Assembly (NCBI RefSeq): GCF_014489635.1
Contig: NZ_CP060828.1
Location: 5,850,001-5,914,000, forward strand
DNA from: Streptomyces roseirectus
Lineage (GTDB): Bacteria; Actinomycetota; Actinomycetes; Streptomycetales; Streptomycetaceae
Direction: 5' to 3'
Length of the DNA: 64,000 bases
Of this stretch, positions 19,454 to 31,559 are shown piece after piece; the stretch's first letter is position 1, and the number at the start of each line of letters is the position of its first letter. The notes beneath the pieces were generated by a model. The model did no database searches and had not been told where the DNA came from. It saw nothing but the letters and a program-made list of their open reading frames with translations. The translations under genes were made by a program, and so were the position numbers.

Positions 19454-19509
19454 GTCGCCCCGTCGCCCCGTCGCCCCGTCGCCCCGTCGCCCCGTCGCCC
19501 CGTCGCCCC
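19454..19509 (+). repeat. Seven perfect tandem copies of the 8-mer GTCGCCCC
   Basis: The 8-bp unit GTCGCCCC is repeated seven times without mismatch and followed by a partial eighth copy (GTCG). The unit length is not a multiple of three. The array lies about 270 nt before the secA start. Tandem arrays of this kind can change length by slippage. Confidence 0.9.
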
Positions 19510-19775
19510 GTCGTGCGTGCTGCCCCGGCGTACGCCCCCGTCGCGTAGTCGTTCCGTGTGTGGTGTCGAAGCCGGGGGTGGGGTCACGATTCGTGCAATT
19601 TGGGGGGTGGGGGCGGCACTATCGGTGGGGCGTGGACGTTGTGCGGGGAGTAGGGAGTTGCGGTCCGGGGTACGGCGGGCCTCCCGGGGTGCCGGGGTCC
19701 TCGCATACGATGGCCGTTGCTCGACAAGTCAGAAGGAACCCGTCCCAGGCCCGACCGGCAAGGAGACCAACCCCC

Positions 19776-22616
<2,841 letters not shown>

Positions 22617-22658
22617 GGCACGGGTGAGCTAGCGCTCCGCTGAGGCGGGGTCAGTGGT

Positions 22659-22685
22659 AGGGCCGGGCACTTGGTGTCCGGCCCT
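22659..22685. terminator. Hairpin between convergent secA and the Rv3235-like gene
   Basis: A 12-bp stem with one G-T pair (agggccgggcac / gtgtccggccct) and a 3-nt loop sits between the two stop codons, 43 nt after secA. It could stop transcription from both sides. There is no T tract. Confidence 0.65.
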
Positions 22686-22703
22686 TCGCGTTGCGGAGGG
22701 CGC

Positions 22704-23273
22704 TCAGGGGGTCCTCGGGGGCCTGCCGGTCGGGCCGTCCAGTTCTACCGCTGTGCAGCGCCAGCGCCGGTCGGGGCTCAGTTCCAGGCGGAAGGCCATG
22801 GCGCGCAGGCGGGGGCCGGTGGTGAAGCGGGCGAAGACCTCCAGGGCGCCGGGGCGGGGGATCTCGTAGCCGATGTCCCTCAGGACGGGGGTGGTGCCCC
22901 GGACGGTGCTCAGGGGGCCGTGTTCGGCGAGCCGGGCGAGGTCGTCGTAGGCCCGGCCGACCGTGTGGCGCAGCATCGAGTGGACCGGGTGGCGGCCGCT
23001 CAGGACGGCGAGGAGGCGGTCCGCGAAGAGGTCGGCGGGGTGGGGCTGGGGCGGGGCGACGGGCCTGCGGGGGGTCTGGGCGGGGACGCGGGAGGCGGGG
23101 CGGTTGTCCGTGGGGCGGGTGCGGGAGGTGGGGCGGGCGGCCGGGGGACGGCCGCTGGGGGGTGCGGCGGTGAGGGTGCGGCCCGCTGTGCCGGGCGGGC
23201 GGCCTCCGGGGGTGCCCGGGGTGCCGGGGGCGGTGGTGCGGCGGTTCTGGGTCCTCGTCATGACCTTGTGCAT
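22704..23273 (-). CDS. Rv3235-family protein
   Basis: A 189-residue protein with an N-terminal half rich in Pro, Arg, Thr and Gly and a folded C-terminal half starting around residue 85 (PADLFADRLLAVLSGRHPVHSML, then ALEVFARFTTGPRLRAMAFRLE). The second half matches my memory of the actinobacterial Rv3235 family, whose function is unknown and which is usually encoded next to secA. The ATG at 23273 has GGGGAG seven bases upstream. A longer reading is possible but has no ribosome site. No signal peptide or membrane helix is visible. Confidence 0.75.
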   Translation of the reverse strand: MHKVMTRTQNRRTTAPGTPGTPGGRPPGTAGRTLTAAPPSGRPPAARPTSRTRPTDNRPASRVPAQTPRRPVAPPQPHPADLFADRLLAVLSGRHPVHSMLRHTVGRAYDDLARLAEHGPLSTVRGTTPVLRDIGYEIPRPGALEVFARFTTGPRLRAMAFRLELSPDRRWRCTAVELDGPTGRPPRTP

Positions 23274-23576
23274 GGCGGTGCTCCCCGTTCGATGTGGGCC
23301 CGGAGTCGTACCGGGCGGTAACTTTCTGTTGTGGATCTTGTACGGGGAGTGATGGACGGTTCGCAAGAGGGCCGGAATTCGGGGTGTGAGGGCGGGAAAG
23401 TCAACCGTTATGGGTGAGGCGGGAGGGGAACGTGCTGGTCAGGTGGGGGTGCGATGAGCTGGTTGTTTCGTGGGGTTGACGGGTTTTCGGAGGTGCGGGG
23501 GGACTCGAAAGGGGACCGCCGCACGTATCCTCGGGGTGGAGTCAAACGGAGTCATCGAGCAGGAAAGCGGCCGTCC
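23274..23576. other. Divergent intergenic region
   Basis: About 300 nt between the Rv3235-like gene and the DUF6912 gene. A TTGACT element lies on the minus strand (23404-23399) and a TTGACG element on the plus strand (23476-23481), but neither has a clear -10 at proper spacing. I see no gene or RNA here. Confidence 0.4.
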
Positions 23577-24095
23577 ATGCGTGTCTACGTTCCCCTGACC
23601 CTTCCCGGGCTCGCCGAGGCGTACAAGACGGGTGAGCTGGGAAGCGGCGGGGCGCTGGTCGCGTACGCCGTGACGCCCGCGCTGCGTGAGTGGTACCTGT
23701 CGGACGACATCGAGGAGCTGGAGTACGCGGCGCTGAGCCGTGCCGCGCTCGCGTCGCTGCGGCAGCTCGCCGCCGATCCGCAGGCACCCCGGCGCCGGGT
23801 GGTCGTCGCCCTCGACGTCCCCGACGGGCGTGCCGTCGCCGACCCCGATCGCGGGCTCGACCCCGCGGCCCTCGGCGAGGTGCGCGTCACCGGTGATGTC
23901 CGGCTGGGCAAGGCCGCCGCCGTCCACGTCGACGCGTCCGACGCGGATGCGGACGTCACCGCTGCGGCTGATGCCCTCGCGGCGGCGGATGCCGGGGACG
24001 ACGACGCGCAGTTCGTGGTGGACGGGGCGGAGGATCACGAGTTGTTGTGGTTCGCGACGCAGGAGATTCCGGGGTTGGTGGGGCTGGGGGAGTAG
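23577..24095 (+). CDS. DUF6912 family protein
   Basis: A 172-residue soluble, acidic protein. It begins MRVYVPLTLPGLAEAYKTGE and ends near LLWFATQEIPGLVGL. It matches my memory of a small uncharacterised actinobacterial family (DUF6912) encoded between secA and gdh. The middle is dominated by Ala, Asp and Val, and there are no recognisable catalytic motifs. AGGAAAG lies upstream of the chosen ATG. It is followed 77 nt later by a HAD hydrolase in the same direction, perhaps in one transcript. No function is proposed. Confidence 0.8.
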   Translation: MRVYVPLTLPGLAEAYKTGELGSGGALVAYAVTPALREWYLSDDIEELEYAALSRAALASLRQLAADPQAPRRRVVVALDVPDGRAVADPDRGLDPAALGEVRVTGDVRLGKAAAVHVDASDADADVTAAADALAAADAGDDDAQFVVDGAEDHELLWFATQEIPGLVGLGE

Positions 24096-24172
24096 GGGGG
24101 TAGGCCCCCTCTGACCTGCGTGGCAGTCCCTGTGGGACGTGGTTGTCAGTGGGGGCGGGTACGTTGGGGGGT

Positions 24173-24838
24173 ATGGGGAAGCACGGCGGGGCGCACATCG
24201 TCTGGGACTGGAACGGAACCTTGTTCCACGACAACGAGGCGGTGATCGGGGCGACCAACGCGGCGTTCGCGGAGGTGGGGCTCGCGCCGATCACGATGGA
24301 GCGGTACCGGGAGCTCTACACGGTTCCGGTGCCGAAGTTCTACGAGCGGTTGATGGGGAGGCTGCCCACCGATGAGGAGTGGGAGGTCATGGACGTCCTC
24401 TTCCATCGGTACTACGCGCAGCACAGCGCGGCCTGTTCGCTCACCGAAGGGGTGGGGGAGCTGCTGGGGCGGTGGCGGTCGGCGGGGCACAGCCAGTCGA
24501 TCCTGAGCCTGTACGAGCACGAGGAACTGGTCCCGCTCGTCCGGGGGTTCGGGATCGAGGCGCACTTCGTCCGGGTCGAGGGCCGGATCGGGCCCTCGGG
24601 CGGCAGCAAGGCCGAGCACATGGTCCGCCACCTCACCTCCCTCACCGGCGTCGACCCCCAGCGCACGGTCGTCATAGGCGACGCCTCGGACGACGCGCTC
24701 GCCGCCCGGCACGTGGGCGCCCGCGCGGTCCTCTACACCGGCGGCTCCCACAGCCGCACCAGCCTGGAGGCCGCCGGCGTCCCGGTGGTGGACTCCCTCG
24801 CGGAAGCGGTGCGGTTGGCGGAGGAACTGGCGGCGTAG
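24173..24838 (+). CDS. HAD-superfamily hydrolase (phosphoglycolate-phosphatase-like)
   Basis: A 221-residue HAD hydrolase with a C1-type cap. Motif I is VWDWNGTLFHD: the nucleophile Asp is present, but the second Asp of the usual DxD is Asn. Motif II is the Ser in SILSLYEHEE, motif III is a Lys around SGGSKAEHM, and motif IV is VVIGDASDDALAA. The general reaction is phosphate-ester hydrolysis; the substrate cannot be read from the sequence. ATG 24173 follows a G-rich ribosome site. An in-frame start 30 nt upstream is possible but less likely. An 867-nt gap follows before the dehydrogenase gene. Confidence 0.85.
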   Translation: MGKHGGAHIVWDWNGTLFHDNEAVIGATNAAFAEVGLAPITMERYRELYTVPVPKFYERLMGRLPTDEEWEVMDVLFHRYYAQHSAACSLTEGVGELLGRWRSAGHSQSILSLYEHEELVPLVRGFGIEAHFVRVEGRIGPSGGSKAEHMVRHLTSLTGVDPQRTVVIGDASDDALAARHVGARAVLYTGGSHSRTSLEAAGVPVVDSLAEAVRLAEELAA

Positions 24839-25705
24839 GGCGACGCGGGGCCCTGCGTGGAGGGGTGCCGCAGGGTCTGTGCGGGGGTGTTGACGCGGGG
24901 CCTGGGGAGTTGGCGGTGGTGCTCCGCCGAGTGGTGCGGCAGCCCGGAGTCCGTGACTGGGCAGGTTCGGCCGGCTGGTGCGGTCGCGGCCATGAAGGGG
25001 GAGGCGCAGGGGCGGCGGTGCGTGTGGGACTGCTCGTCCAGTCGCGGCGTGTGTTGCGCGCGGCATCGGCGCCCCGCTGTCCCGCGTCCGGATTCCGCCT
25101 CCGAGCCCCGCCCTCCCCGTGCCTCACCCCGCACCGCCCCTCCTCCTCGTGCCGTCAGCGGTCCGCCCCCGAGGTGAGAGGTAGGTAGGAAACGCCCCCG
25201 GCGGTAAAGGGGTTGGGTGGCCCGGTGTGGTGGGCGCAAGGGGGCGGACAGGGGGAAGGTGGGGGGGTGTTTCGTGCGCGGGGTGTGCAGGGTGGCCAAG
25301 AGCGGTGCTCCGTTTTATACACATACGGCTCATGACGGGCCCCCGGTGCGGGGCGATAGCCTGGTCCCGTGATCAGCGCGATATCTCGCGGGGGTGCGTT
25401 TTCCCCTGCCCTGCGCCCGGTCGGCACGGAACAACTCCGGCACCGGGCGGCGGTCGCTGGTCTTCGCGGGCGAGGCGGGAAACCGGCGGCCGCAAGGACG
25501 CCGTACACACCTCGGACAGCGGCGCCGAGAGCGGCGTCACACCTTCGAGGGGCGTCGGGAACGGCCGATACGCCCTCGCTCATCTCCCCCCGCGGCATAG
25601 CGTCGAAGCAGACCGGACACCCCGCGTCGAGGCGTCCCGTGCCGGGGGAAGAGAACCGACTTCCTTCAACGTCACGCAACGGCGCGCGACAGGAGCCAGA
25701 GGACA
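24839..25705. other. Long intergenic region upstream of the NAD-glutamate dehydrogenase
   Basis: This stretch of 867 nt holds no gene I can support. Open frames on both strands are compositionally odd and show no family resemblance. The only AT-rich island is around 25310-25325 (cgttttatacacatacgg), with a TATACA that could be a -10 element but no good -35. If this is the promoter, the leader would be close to 380 nt. Confidence 0.4.
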
Positions 25706-28700
25706 ATGCAGACCAAGCTGGACGAAGCCAAGGCCGAACTGCTCGAAAGGGCCGCCCGGGTCGCTGAGATCAGCCCGGCCGGGGGGCACCTACCGACCGG
25801 GACGACCGCGGAGGACACCGCAGGCGATCCAAGCACCCCCGGATCGGCCGTCGCGCCCCCGGACCACGACACCGTCCTCACCTTCCTGCAGCGGTACTAC
25901 CTCCACACGGCCCCGGAGGACCTGGACGACCGCGACCCGGTCGACGTCTTCGGCGCCGCCCACTCCCACTACCGGCTGGCCGAGAACCGCCCCCAGGGCA
26001 CGGCGAACGTCCGCGTGCACACCCCGACCGTCGAGGAGAACGGCTGGCAGTGCAGCCACTCGATCGTCGAGGTCGTCACGGACGACATGCCGTTCCTGGT
26101 GGACTCGGTCACCAACGAACTGTCCCGCCAGACCCGGGGCATCCACCTCGTCGTCCATCCCCAGTTCGTCGTACGCAGGGACGTCACCGGCAAGCTCATC
26201 GAGGTGCTGGGCGCGCCCGGCCCCGGGGAGCTGCCGCACGACGCGCACGTCGAGTCGTGGATCCACGTCGAGATCGACCGCGAGAGCGACCGCGCCGACC
26301 TCAAGCAGATCACCGCGGACCTGCTGCGCGTCCTGTCGGACGTCCGGGAGGCCGTCGAGGACTGGGAGAAGATGCGCGAGGCGGCCCTGAGGATCGCCGA
26401 CGAGCTGCCCGCCGAGTCCGTCCCCGGCGACCTGCCCTCGCCGGAGGTCGTGGAGGCCCGTGAGCTGCTGCGCTGGCTGGCCGACGACCACTTCACGTTC
26501 CTCGGCTTCCGCGAGTACGAGCTGCGCGACGACGACTCGCTGGCCGCCGTCCCCGGCACCGGCCTCGGCATCCTGCGCTCCGACCCGCACCACGACACCG
26601 ACGAGTCGCACCCCGTCAGCCCCTCCTTCGAACGGCTCCCGGCGGACGCCCGCGCCAAGGCCCGCGAGCACAAACTCCTCGTCCTGACCAAGGCGAACAG
26701 CCGCGCCACGGTCCACCGGCCCTCGTACCTGGACTACGTCGGCGTCAAGAAGTTCGACGGGGACGGCAACGTCGTCGGCGAGCGGCGTTTCCTCGGGCTG
26801 TTCTCCTCGGCCGCCTACACGGAGTCGGTGCTGCGGGTCCCCGTCATCCGCCGCAAGGTCGACGCGGTGCTGACCGGCGCCGGGTTCTCCCGCAACAGCC
26901 ACGACGGGCGTGACCTCCTCCAGATCATGGAGACCTACCCGCGCGACGAGCTGTTCCAGATCCCGGTCGACGAGCTGCGCTCCATCGTCACCAGCGTGCT
27001 CTACCTGCAGGAGCGGCGGCGGCTGCGGCTGTACCTGCGCCAGGACGAGTACGGGCGCTACTACTCGGCGCTGGTCTACCTGCCCCGCGACCGGTACACA
27101 ACGGGCGTACGGCTGCGGATCATCGACATCCTGCGCGAGGAACTGGGCGGCACCAACGTCGACTTCACCGCCTGGAACACCGAATCCATCCTGTCCCGGC
27201 TGCACTTCGTCGTCCGCGTCCCGCAGGGCACCGAACTCCCGCAGCTCTCCGACGCGGACCGGGACCGGATCGAGGCCCGGCTCGTCGAGGCCGCCCGGTC
27301 CTGGGCCGACGCGTTCGCGGAGGCGCTGAACGCCGAGTGCGGCGAGGAGCGCGCCGCCGAACTCGCGCGCCGCTACGGCACCGCGTTCCCCGAGGGCTAC
27401 AAGGCCGACCACACCCCGCGCGCCGCCGTCGCCGACCTCGTCCACCTCGAACGGCTCGGTGAGCGCGAGGACTTCGCGCTCAGCCTGTACGAGCCGGTGG
27501 GCGCCGCGCCCGACGAACGCCGGTTCAAGATCTACCGCAAGGGCGAGTCGGTCTCCCTGTCGGCCGTCCTGCCGGTGCTCAGCCGGCTCGGCGTCGAGGT
27601 CGTCGACGAACGCCCCTACGAACTGCGCGCCGCGGACCGGGCGTCGTCCGCCTGGATCTACGACTTCGGCCTGCGCATCCCGCAACTCCTCGGCAGCGGC
27701 GACCAGTTGGGCGACGACGGGCGCGAGCGGTTCCAGGAGGCGTTCGCCGCGACCTGGACCGGTCGCGCCGAGAACGACGGCTTCAACGCGCTCGTGCTCG
27801 GCGCCGGGCTGACCTGGCGGCAGGCGATGGTGCTGCGCGCGTACGCCAAGTACCTGCGCCAGGCCGGGTCCACGTTCAGCCAGGACTACATGGAGGACAC
27901 CCTCCGCACGAACGTCCACACCACCCGGCTCCTGGTCTCCCTCTTCGAGGCGCGCATGGCGCCCGAGCGGCAGAGCGCCGGACGCGAGATCGTCGACGCC
28001 CTCCTCGAAGAGCTGGACGCCGCGCTCGACCAGGTCGCCTCGCTCGACGAGGACCGCATCCTCCGGTCGTTCCTCACCGTCATCAAGGCGACCCTGCGCA
28101 CCAACTTCTTCCAGAAGTCGGCCGACGGCGAGCCGCACGCGTACGTGTCGATGAAGTTCGACCCGCAGGCCATCCCCGACCTGCCCGCGCCGCGCCCGGC
28201 GTTCGAGATCTGGGTGTACTCGCCGCGCGTCGAGGGCGTCCACCTGCGGTTCGGCAAGGTCGCGCGCGGCGGGCTGCGCTGGTCCGACCGGCGCGAGGAC
28301 TTCCGCACCGAGATCCTGGGCCTGGTCAAGGCGCAGATGGTCAAGAACACCGTGATCGTGCCGGTCGGCGCGAAGGGCGGGTTCGTCGCCAAGCAGCTCC
28401 CCGACCCGAACGTCGACCGGGACGCGTGGCTCGCGGAGGGCGTCGCCAGCTACCGGACGTTCATCTCGGCGCTCCTCGACATCACGGACAACCTGGCCGG
28501 CGGGGAGGTCGTGCCCCCGCGTGATGTGGTGCGCCACGACGAGGACGACACCTACCTCGTCGTCGCGGCCGACAAGGGCACCGCGACGTTCTCCGACATC
28601 GCCAACGCCGTCGCCGAGTCGTACGACTTCTGGCTCGGGGACGCGTTCGCGTCCGGCGGGTCGGCCGGGTACGACCACAAGGGCATGGGGATCACCGCGC

Positions 28701-30676
28701 GCGGTGCCTGGGAGTCGGTGAAACGGCACTTCAGGGAGCTGGGCGTCGACACGCAGACCGAGGACTTCACCGTCGTCGGCATCGGGGACATGTCCGGGGA
28801 CGTGTTCGGCAACGGGATGCTGCTGTCCGAGCACATCCGGCTCGTCGCCGCCTTCGACCACCGGCACATCTTCATCGACCCGAACCCGGACGCGGCCGTC
28901 GGGTACGCCGAGCGGCGGCGGCTGTTCGAGCTGCCCCGCAGCTCCTGGGGCGACTACAACGTCGACCTGCTGTCGGCGGGCGGCGGGATCTTCCCGCGCA
29001 GCGCCAAGGCCATCCAGCTCAACGGGCACATCCGCGAGGCCCTGGGCATCGAGCCCGGCGTCGCCAAGGTCACCCCGGCCGACCTGATGAAGGCCATCCT
29101 CAAGGCGCCGGTCGACCTGCTGTGGAACGGCGGCATCGGCACGTACGTCAAGGCGTCCACCGAGACCCAGGCCGACGTCGGCGACAAGGGCAACGACGCC
29201 ATCCGCGTCGACGGCGCCGACCTGCGCGTCAAGGTCGTCGGCGAGGGCGGCAACCTCGGGCTCACCCAGCTCGGGCGGATCGAGTTCGCGCTGGCCGGCG
29301 GGAAGATCAACACCGACGCCATCGACAACAGCGCCGGCGTCGACACCTCCGACCACGAGGTCAACATCAAGATCCTGCTCAACGGGCTCGTCACCGAGGG
29401 CGACATGACCGTCAAGCAGCGCAACAAGCTCCTCGCCGAGATGACCGACGAGGTCGGCCGGCTCGTCCTGCGCAACAACTACGCGCAGAACACCGCGCTG
29501 GCCAACGCCCTCACCCAGTCCGGCGACATGCTCCACGCGCAGCAGCGGTTCATGAAGCACCTCGTGCGCGAGGGGCACCTCGACCGGGCCCTCGAGTTCC
29601 TGCCGGCCGACCGGCAGATCCGCGAGCGGCTGGCGGCGGGACAGGGGCTCACCGGCCCCGAGACGGCCGTCCTCCTCGCCTACACGAAGATCACCGTCTC
29701 GGACGAGCTGCTGCACACCACGCTCCCCGACGACCCCTACCTCGCCGGACTGCTCCACGCCTACTTCCCGAGCGCCCTGCGCGAGCGGTTCGCCGAGCAG
29801 ATCGACGCGCACCCGCTGCGCCGCGAGATCACCACGACCGTGCTGGTCAACGACACCGTCAACACCGGCGGGACGACCTACCTGCACCGGCTGCGCGAGG
29901 AGACCGGCGCCTCGCTGGAGGAGATCGTGCGCGCGCAGACCGCCGCGCGGGCCGTCTTCCGCTCCGCCGGGGTCTGGGACGCCGTCGAAGCGCTCGACAA
30001 CCGGGTCAGGGCCGACGTCCTCACCCGGATCCGGCTGCACTCGCGGCGGCTCGTCGAGCGGGGGACGCGCTGGCTGCTCAACAACCGGCCGCAGCCGCTC
30101 CAGCTCGCCGAGACCGTGTCGTTCTTCGCCGAGCGGGTCGAGCTGGTGTGGTCGCAGCTGCCCAAGCTGCTGCGGGGGGCCGACCTGGAGTGGTACCAGC
30201 GGATCCACGACGAGCTGACCGGCGCGGGGGTGCCGGACGAGGTCGCCACGCGGGTCGCCGGGTTCTCCTCCGCCTTCCCGACGCTGGACATCGTGTCCGT
30301 GGCGGACCGGATGGGGAAGGACCCGCTGGACGTCGCCGACGTGTACTACGACCTCGCGGACCGGCTGCGGATCACGCAGCTCATGGACCGGATCATCGAG
30401 CTGCCGCGCGCGGACCGGTGGCAGTCCATGGCCCGCGCGTCGATCCGGGAGGACCTGTACGCGGCTCATGCGGCTCTGACGGCTGATGTGCTCGCCGTGG
30501 GCAACGGGACGTCCACGCCTGAGCAGCGGTTCAAGGTCTGGGAGTCGAAGAACGCGGCGATTCTCGGGCGGGCGCGGGTGACGCTGGAGGAGATCCAGGG
30601 GTCGGACTCGTTCGACCTGGCGAATCTGTCGGTGGCCATGCGGACGATGCGGACGATGCTGCGTACGCATTCGTAA
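25706..30676 (+). CDS. NAD-specific glutamate dehydrogenase, 180-kDa class
   Basis: A 1656-residue NAD-dependent glutamate dehydrogenase of the large-subunit class first described in Streptomyces clavuligerus. It oxidatively deaminates glutamate to 2-oxoglutarate and ammonium. The N-terminal half carries ACT-like regulatory domains. The catalytic core starts around residue 850 with GGLRWSDRREDFRTE and continues with KAQMVKNTVIVPVGAKGGFV, which holds the catalytic lysine region near residue 890. A Rossmann NAD-binding part (VVGIGDMSGDVFGNGMLLS) and an alpha-helical C-terminal domain follow. The start ATG has aggag and agagga upstream. It is a monocistronic gene closed by a strong hairpin. Confidence 0.95.
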   Translation: MQTKLDEAKAELLERAARVAEISPAGGHLPTGTTAEDTAGDPSTPGSAVAPPDHDTVLTFLQRYYLHTAPEDLDDRDPVDVFGAAHSHYRLAENRPQGTANVRVHTPTVEENGWQCSHSIVEVVTDDMPFLVDSVTNELSRQTRGIHLVVHPQFVVRRDVTGKLIEVLGAPGPGELPHDAHVESWIHVEIDRESDRADLKQITADLLRVLSDVREAVEDWEKMREAALRIADELPAESVPGDLPSPEVVEARELLRWLADDHFTFLGFREYELRDDDSLAAVPGTGLGILRSDPHHDTDESHPVSPSFERLPADARAKAREHKLLVLTKANSRATVHRPSYLDYVGVKKFDGDGNVVGERRFLGLFSSAAYTESVLRVPVIRRKVDAVLTGAGFSRNSHDGRDLLQIMETYPRDELFQIPVDELRSIVTSVLYLQERRRLRLYLRQDEYGRYYSALVYLPRDRYTTGVRLRIIDILREELGGTNVDFTAWNTESILSRLHFVVRVPQGTELPQLSDADRDRIEARLVEAARSWADAFAEALNAECGEERAAELARRYGTAFPEGYKADHTPRAAVADLVHLERLGEREDFALSLYEPVGAAPDERRFKIYRKGESVSLSAVLPVLSRLGVEVVDERPYELRAADRASSAWIYDFGLRIPQLLGSGDQLGDDGRERFQEAFAATWTGRAENDGFNALVLGAGLTWRQAMVLRAYAKYLRQAGSTFSQDYMEDTLRTNVHTTRLLVSLFEARMAPERQSAGREIVDALLEELDAALDQVASLDEDRILRSFLTVIKATLRTNFFQKSADGEPHAYVSMKFDPQAIPDLPAPRPAFEIWVYSPRVEGVHLRFGKVARGGLRWSDRREDFRTEILGLVKAQMVKNTVIVPVGAKGGFVAKQLPDPNVDRDAWLAEGVASYRTFISALLDITDNLAGGEVVPPRDVVRHDEDDTYLVVAADKGTATFSDIANAVAESYDFWLGDAFASGGSAGYDHKGMGITARGAWESVKRHFRELGVDTQTEDFTVVGIGDMSGDVFGNGMLLSEHIRLVAAFDHRHIFIDPNPDAAVGYAERRRLFELPRSSWGDYNVDLLSAGGGIFPRSAKAIQLNGHIREALGIEPGVAKVTPADLMKAILKAPVDLLWNGGIGTYVKASTETQADVGDKGNDAIRVDGADLRVKVVGEGGNLGLTQLGRIEFALAGGKINTDAIDNSAGVDTSDHEVNIKILLNGLVTEGDMTVKQRNKLLAEMTDEVGRLVLRNNYAQNTALANALTQSGDMLHAQQRFMKHLVREGHLDRALEFLPADRQIRERLAAGQGLTGPETAVLLAYTKITVSDELLHTTLPDDPYLAGLLHAYFPSALRERFAEQIDAHPLRREITTTVLVNDTVNTGGTTYLHRLREETGASLEEIVRAQTAARAVFRSAGVWDAVEALDNRVRADVLTRIRLHSRRLVERGTRWLLNNRPQPLQLAETVSFFAERVELVWSQLPKLLRGADLEWYQRIHDELTGAGVPDEVATRVAGFSSAFPTLDIVSVADRMGKDPLDVADVYYDLADRLRITQLMDRIIELPRADRWQSMARASIREDLYAAHAALTADVLAVGNGTSTPEQRFKVWESKNAAILGRARVTLEEIQGSDSFDLANLSVAMRTMRTMLRTHS

Positions 30677-30688
30677 GGGGTGACACGG

Positions 30689-30718
30689 CGATGGGGGCAC
30701 CCTCGGGTGCCCCCATCG
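30689..30718. terminator. Bidirectional terminator between gdh and the exporter operon
   Basis: A perfect 13-bp inverted repeat (cgatgggggcacc / ggtgcccccatcg) with a CTCG loop lies 12 nt after the dehydrogenase stop and 31 nt from the stop of the convergent exporter ATPase gene. Confidence 0.85.
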
Positions 30719-30749
30719 GCATGTGTTCGGCTTATGAGGAGAGGGCCGC

Positions 30750-31559
30750 TCAGGCCGCTTTCTTCTTGCCGCTCGTGAACTCCTCGTACTCCTTCATGAC
30801 CTCCTCGGTGGGGCCGTCCATGCGGAGTTCGCCGCGCTCCAGCCACAGGACGCGCTCGCAGGTGTCCCGGATGGACTTGTTGTTGTGGCTGACGAGGAAC
30901 ACCGTGCCGGCGTGGCGGCGCATCTCGCGGATGCGTTCCTCGGAGCGGCGCTGGAACTTCGCGTCGCCGGTCGCCAGGGCCTCGTCGATCAGCAGGACGT
31001 CGTGGTCCTTGGCGGCGGCGATGGAGAAGCGCAGGCGGGAGCCCATGCCGGAGGAGTACGTGCGCATCGGGAGCGAGATGAAGTCGCCCTTCTCGTTGAT
31101 GCCGGAGAAGTCGACGATGTCCTGGTAGCGGTCCTTGATCTGCTCGCGGGACATGCCCATCGCGAGGCCGCCGAGGTAGACGTTGCGCTCGCCGGTCAGG
31201 TCGCCCATGAGGGCCGCGTTGACGCCGAGGAGGGAGGGCTGGCCGTCGGTGTAGATCTTGCCGTTCTCCACGGGGAGGAGGCCGGCGACCGCCTTGAGCA
31301 GCGTCGACTTGCCCGAGCCGTTCGTGCCGATCAGGCCGATCGCCTCGCCCTTGTACGCGACGAACGAGACGTTCCTGACGGCGTGCACGAGGCGGGTGCC
31401 GGCCGCCTTCTCCGCGTTCTTGCGGCGCAGCATGCGGTTCAGGGCGGCGGTGGCGGAGCCTCGGCTGCCGGTGCCGTTGACGCGGTAGACGATGTCGACG
31501 CCGTCAGCCACGACGGTGGGGACGGGGTCATCCGTGTGGGTGATGGAGGTTTCAGCCAC
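30750..31559 (-). CDS. TagH-like polysaccharide/teichoic acid ABC exporter, ATP-binding subunit
   Basis: A 269-residue ABC ATPase of the TagH/RfbE type that powers export of lipid-linked cell-surface polymers. Walker A is GTNGSGKST at residues 78-86. The atypical TagH-like signature is YSSGMGSRLRFSIA at about 168-181, and Walker B is VLLIDEALATGD at 188-199. It has no C-terminal extension such as the long tail of B. subtilis TagH. The GTG start has GAGGAG upstream and overlaps the permease gene by 8 nt, so the two subunits are coupled. It fits with the wall-polymer synthesis genes further along. Confidence 0.9.
   Translation of the reverse strand: MAETSITHTDDPVPTVVADGVDIVYRVNGTGSRGSATAALNRMLRRKNAEKAAGTRLVHAVRNVSFVAYKGEAIGLIGTNGSGKSTLLKAVAGLLPVENGKIYTDGQPSLLGVNAALMGDLTGERNVYLGGLAMGMSREQIKDRYQDIVDFSGINEKGDFISLPMRTYSSGMGSRLRFSIAAAKDHDVLLIDEALATGDAKFQRRSEERIREMRRHAGTVFLVSHNNKSIRDTCERVLWLERGELRMDGPTEEVMKEYEEFTSGKKKAA

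Noticed and set aside
19454..19509. Tandem GTCGCCCC copies as a possible CRISPR array
   Set aside because: The units abut without unique spacers and are only 8 bp long; no cas genes are in the window.
19032..19775. N-terminal extension of SecA by about 250 residues
   Set aside because: The frame is open, but the DNA is repeats and G runs; the GTG at 19776 has a good ribosome site and gives the conserved SecA start.
24839..25705. Small RNA or riboswitch before the glutamate dehydrogenase
   Set aside because: The leader could be long, but I could not identify any conserved aptamer or strong hairpin-T-tract that would support a named RNA.
25155..25706. Minus-strand frame of 183 codons upstream of the dehydrogenase
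   Set aside because: No Shine-Dalgarno, a proline/arginine-rich composition and no recognisable domain; it overlaps the likely promoter region.
25790..30700. Minus-strand open frame of about 1640 codons opposite the glutamate dehydrogenase
   Set aside because: It is the mirror of a conserved gene and shows only Val/Leu/Arg/Asp-rich low-complexity sequence with no motif.
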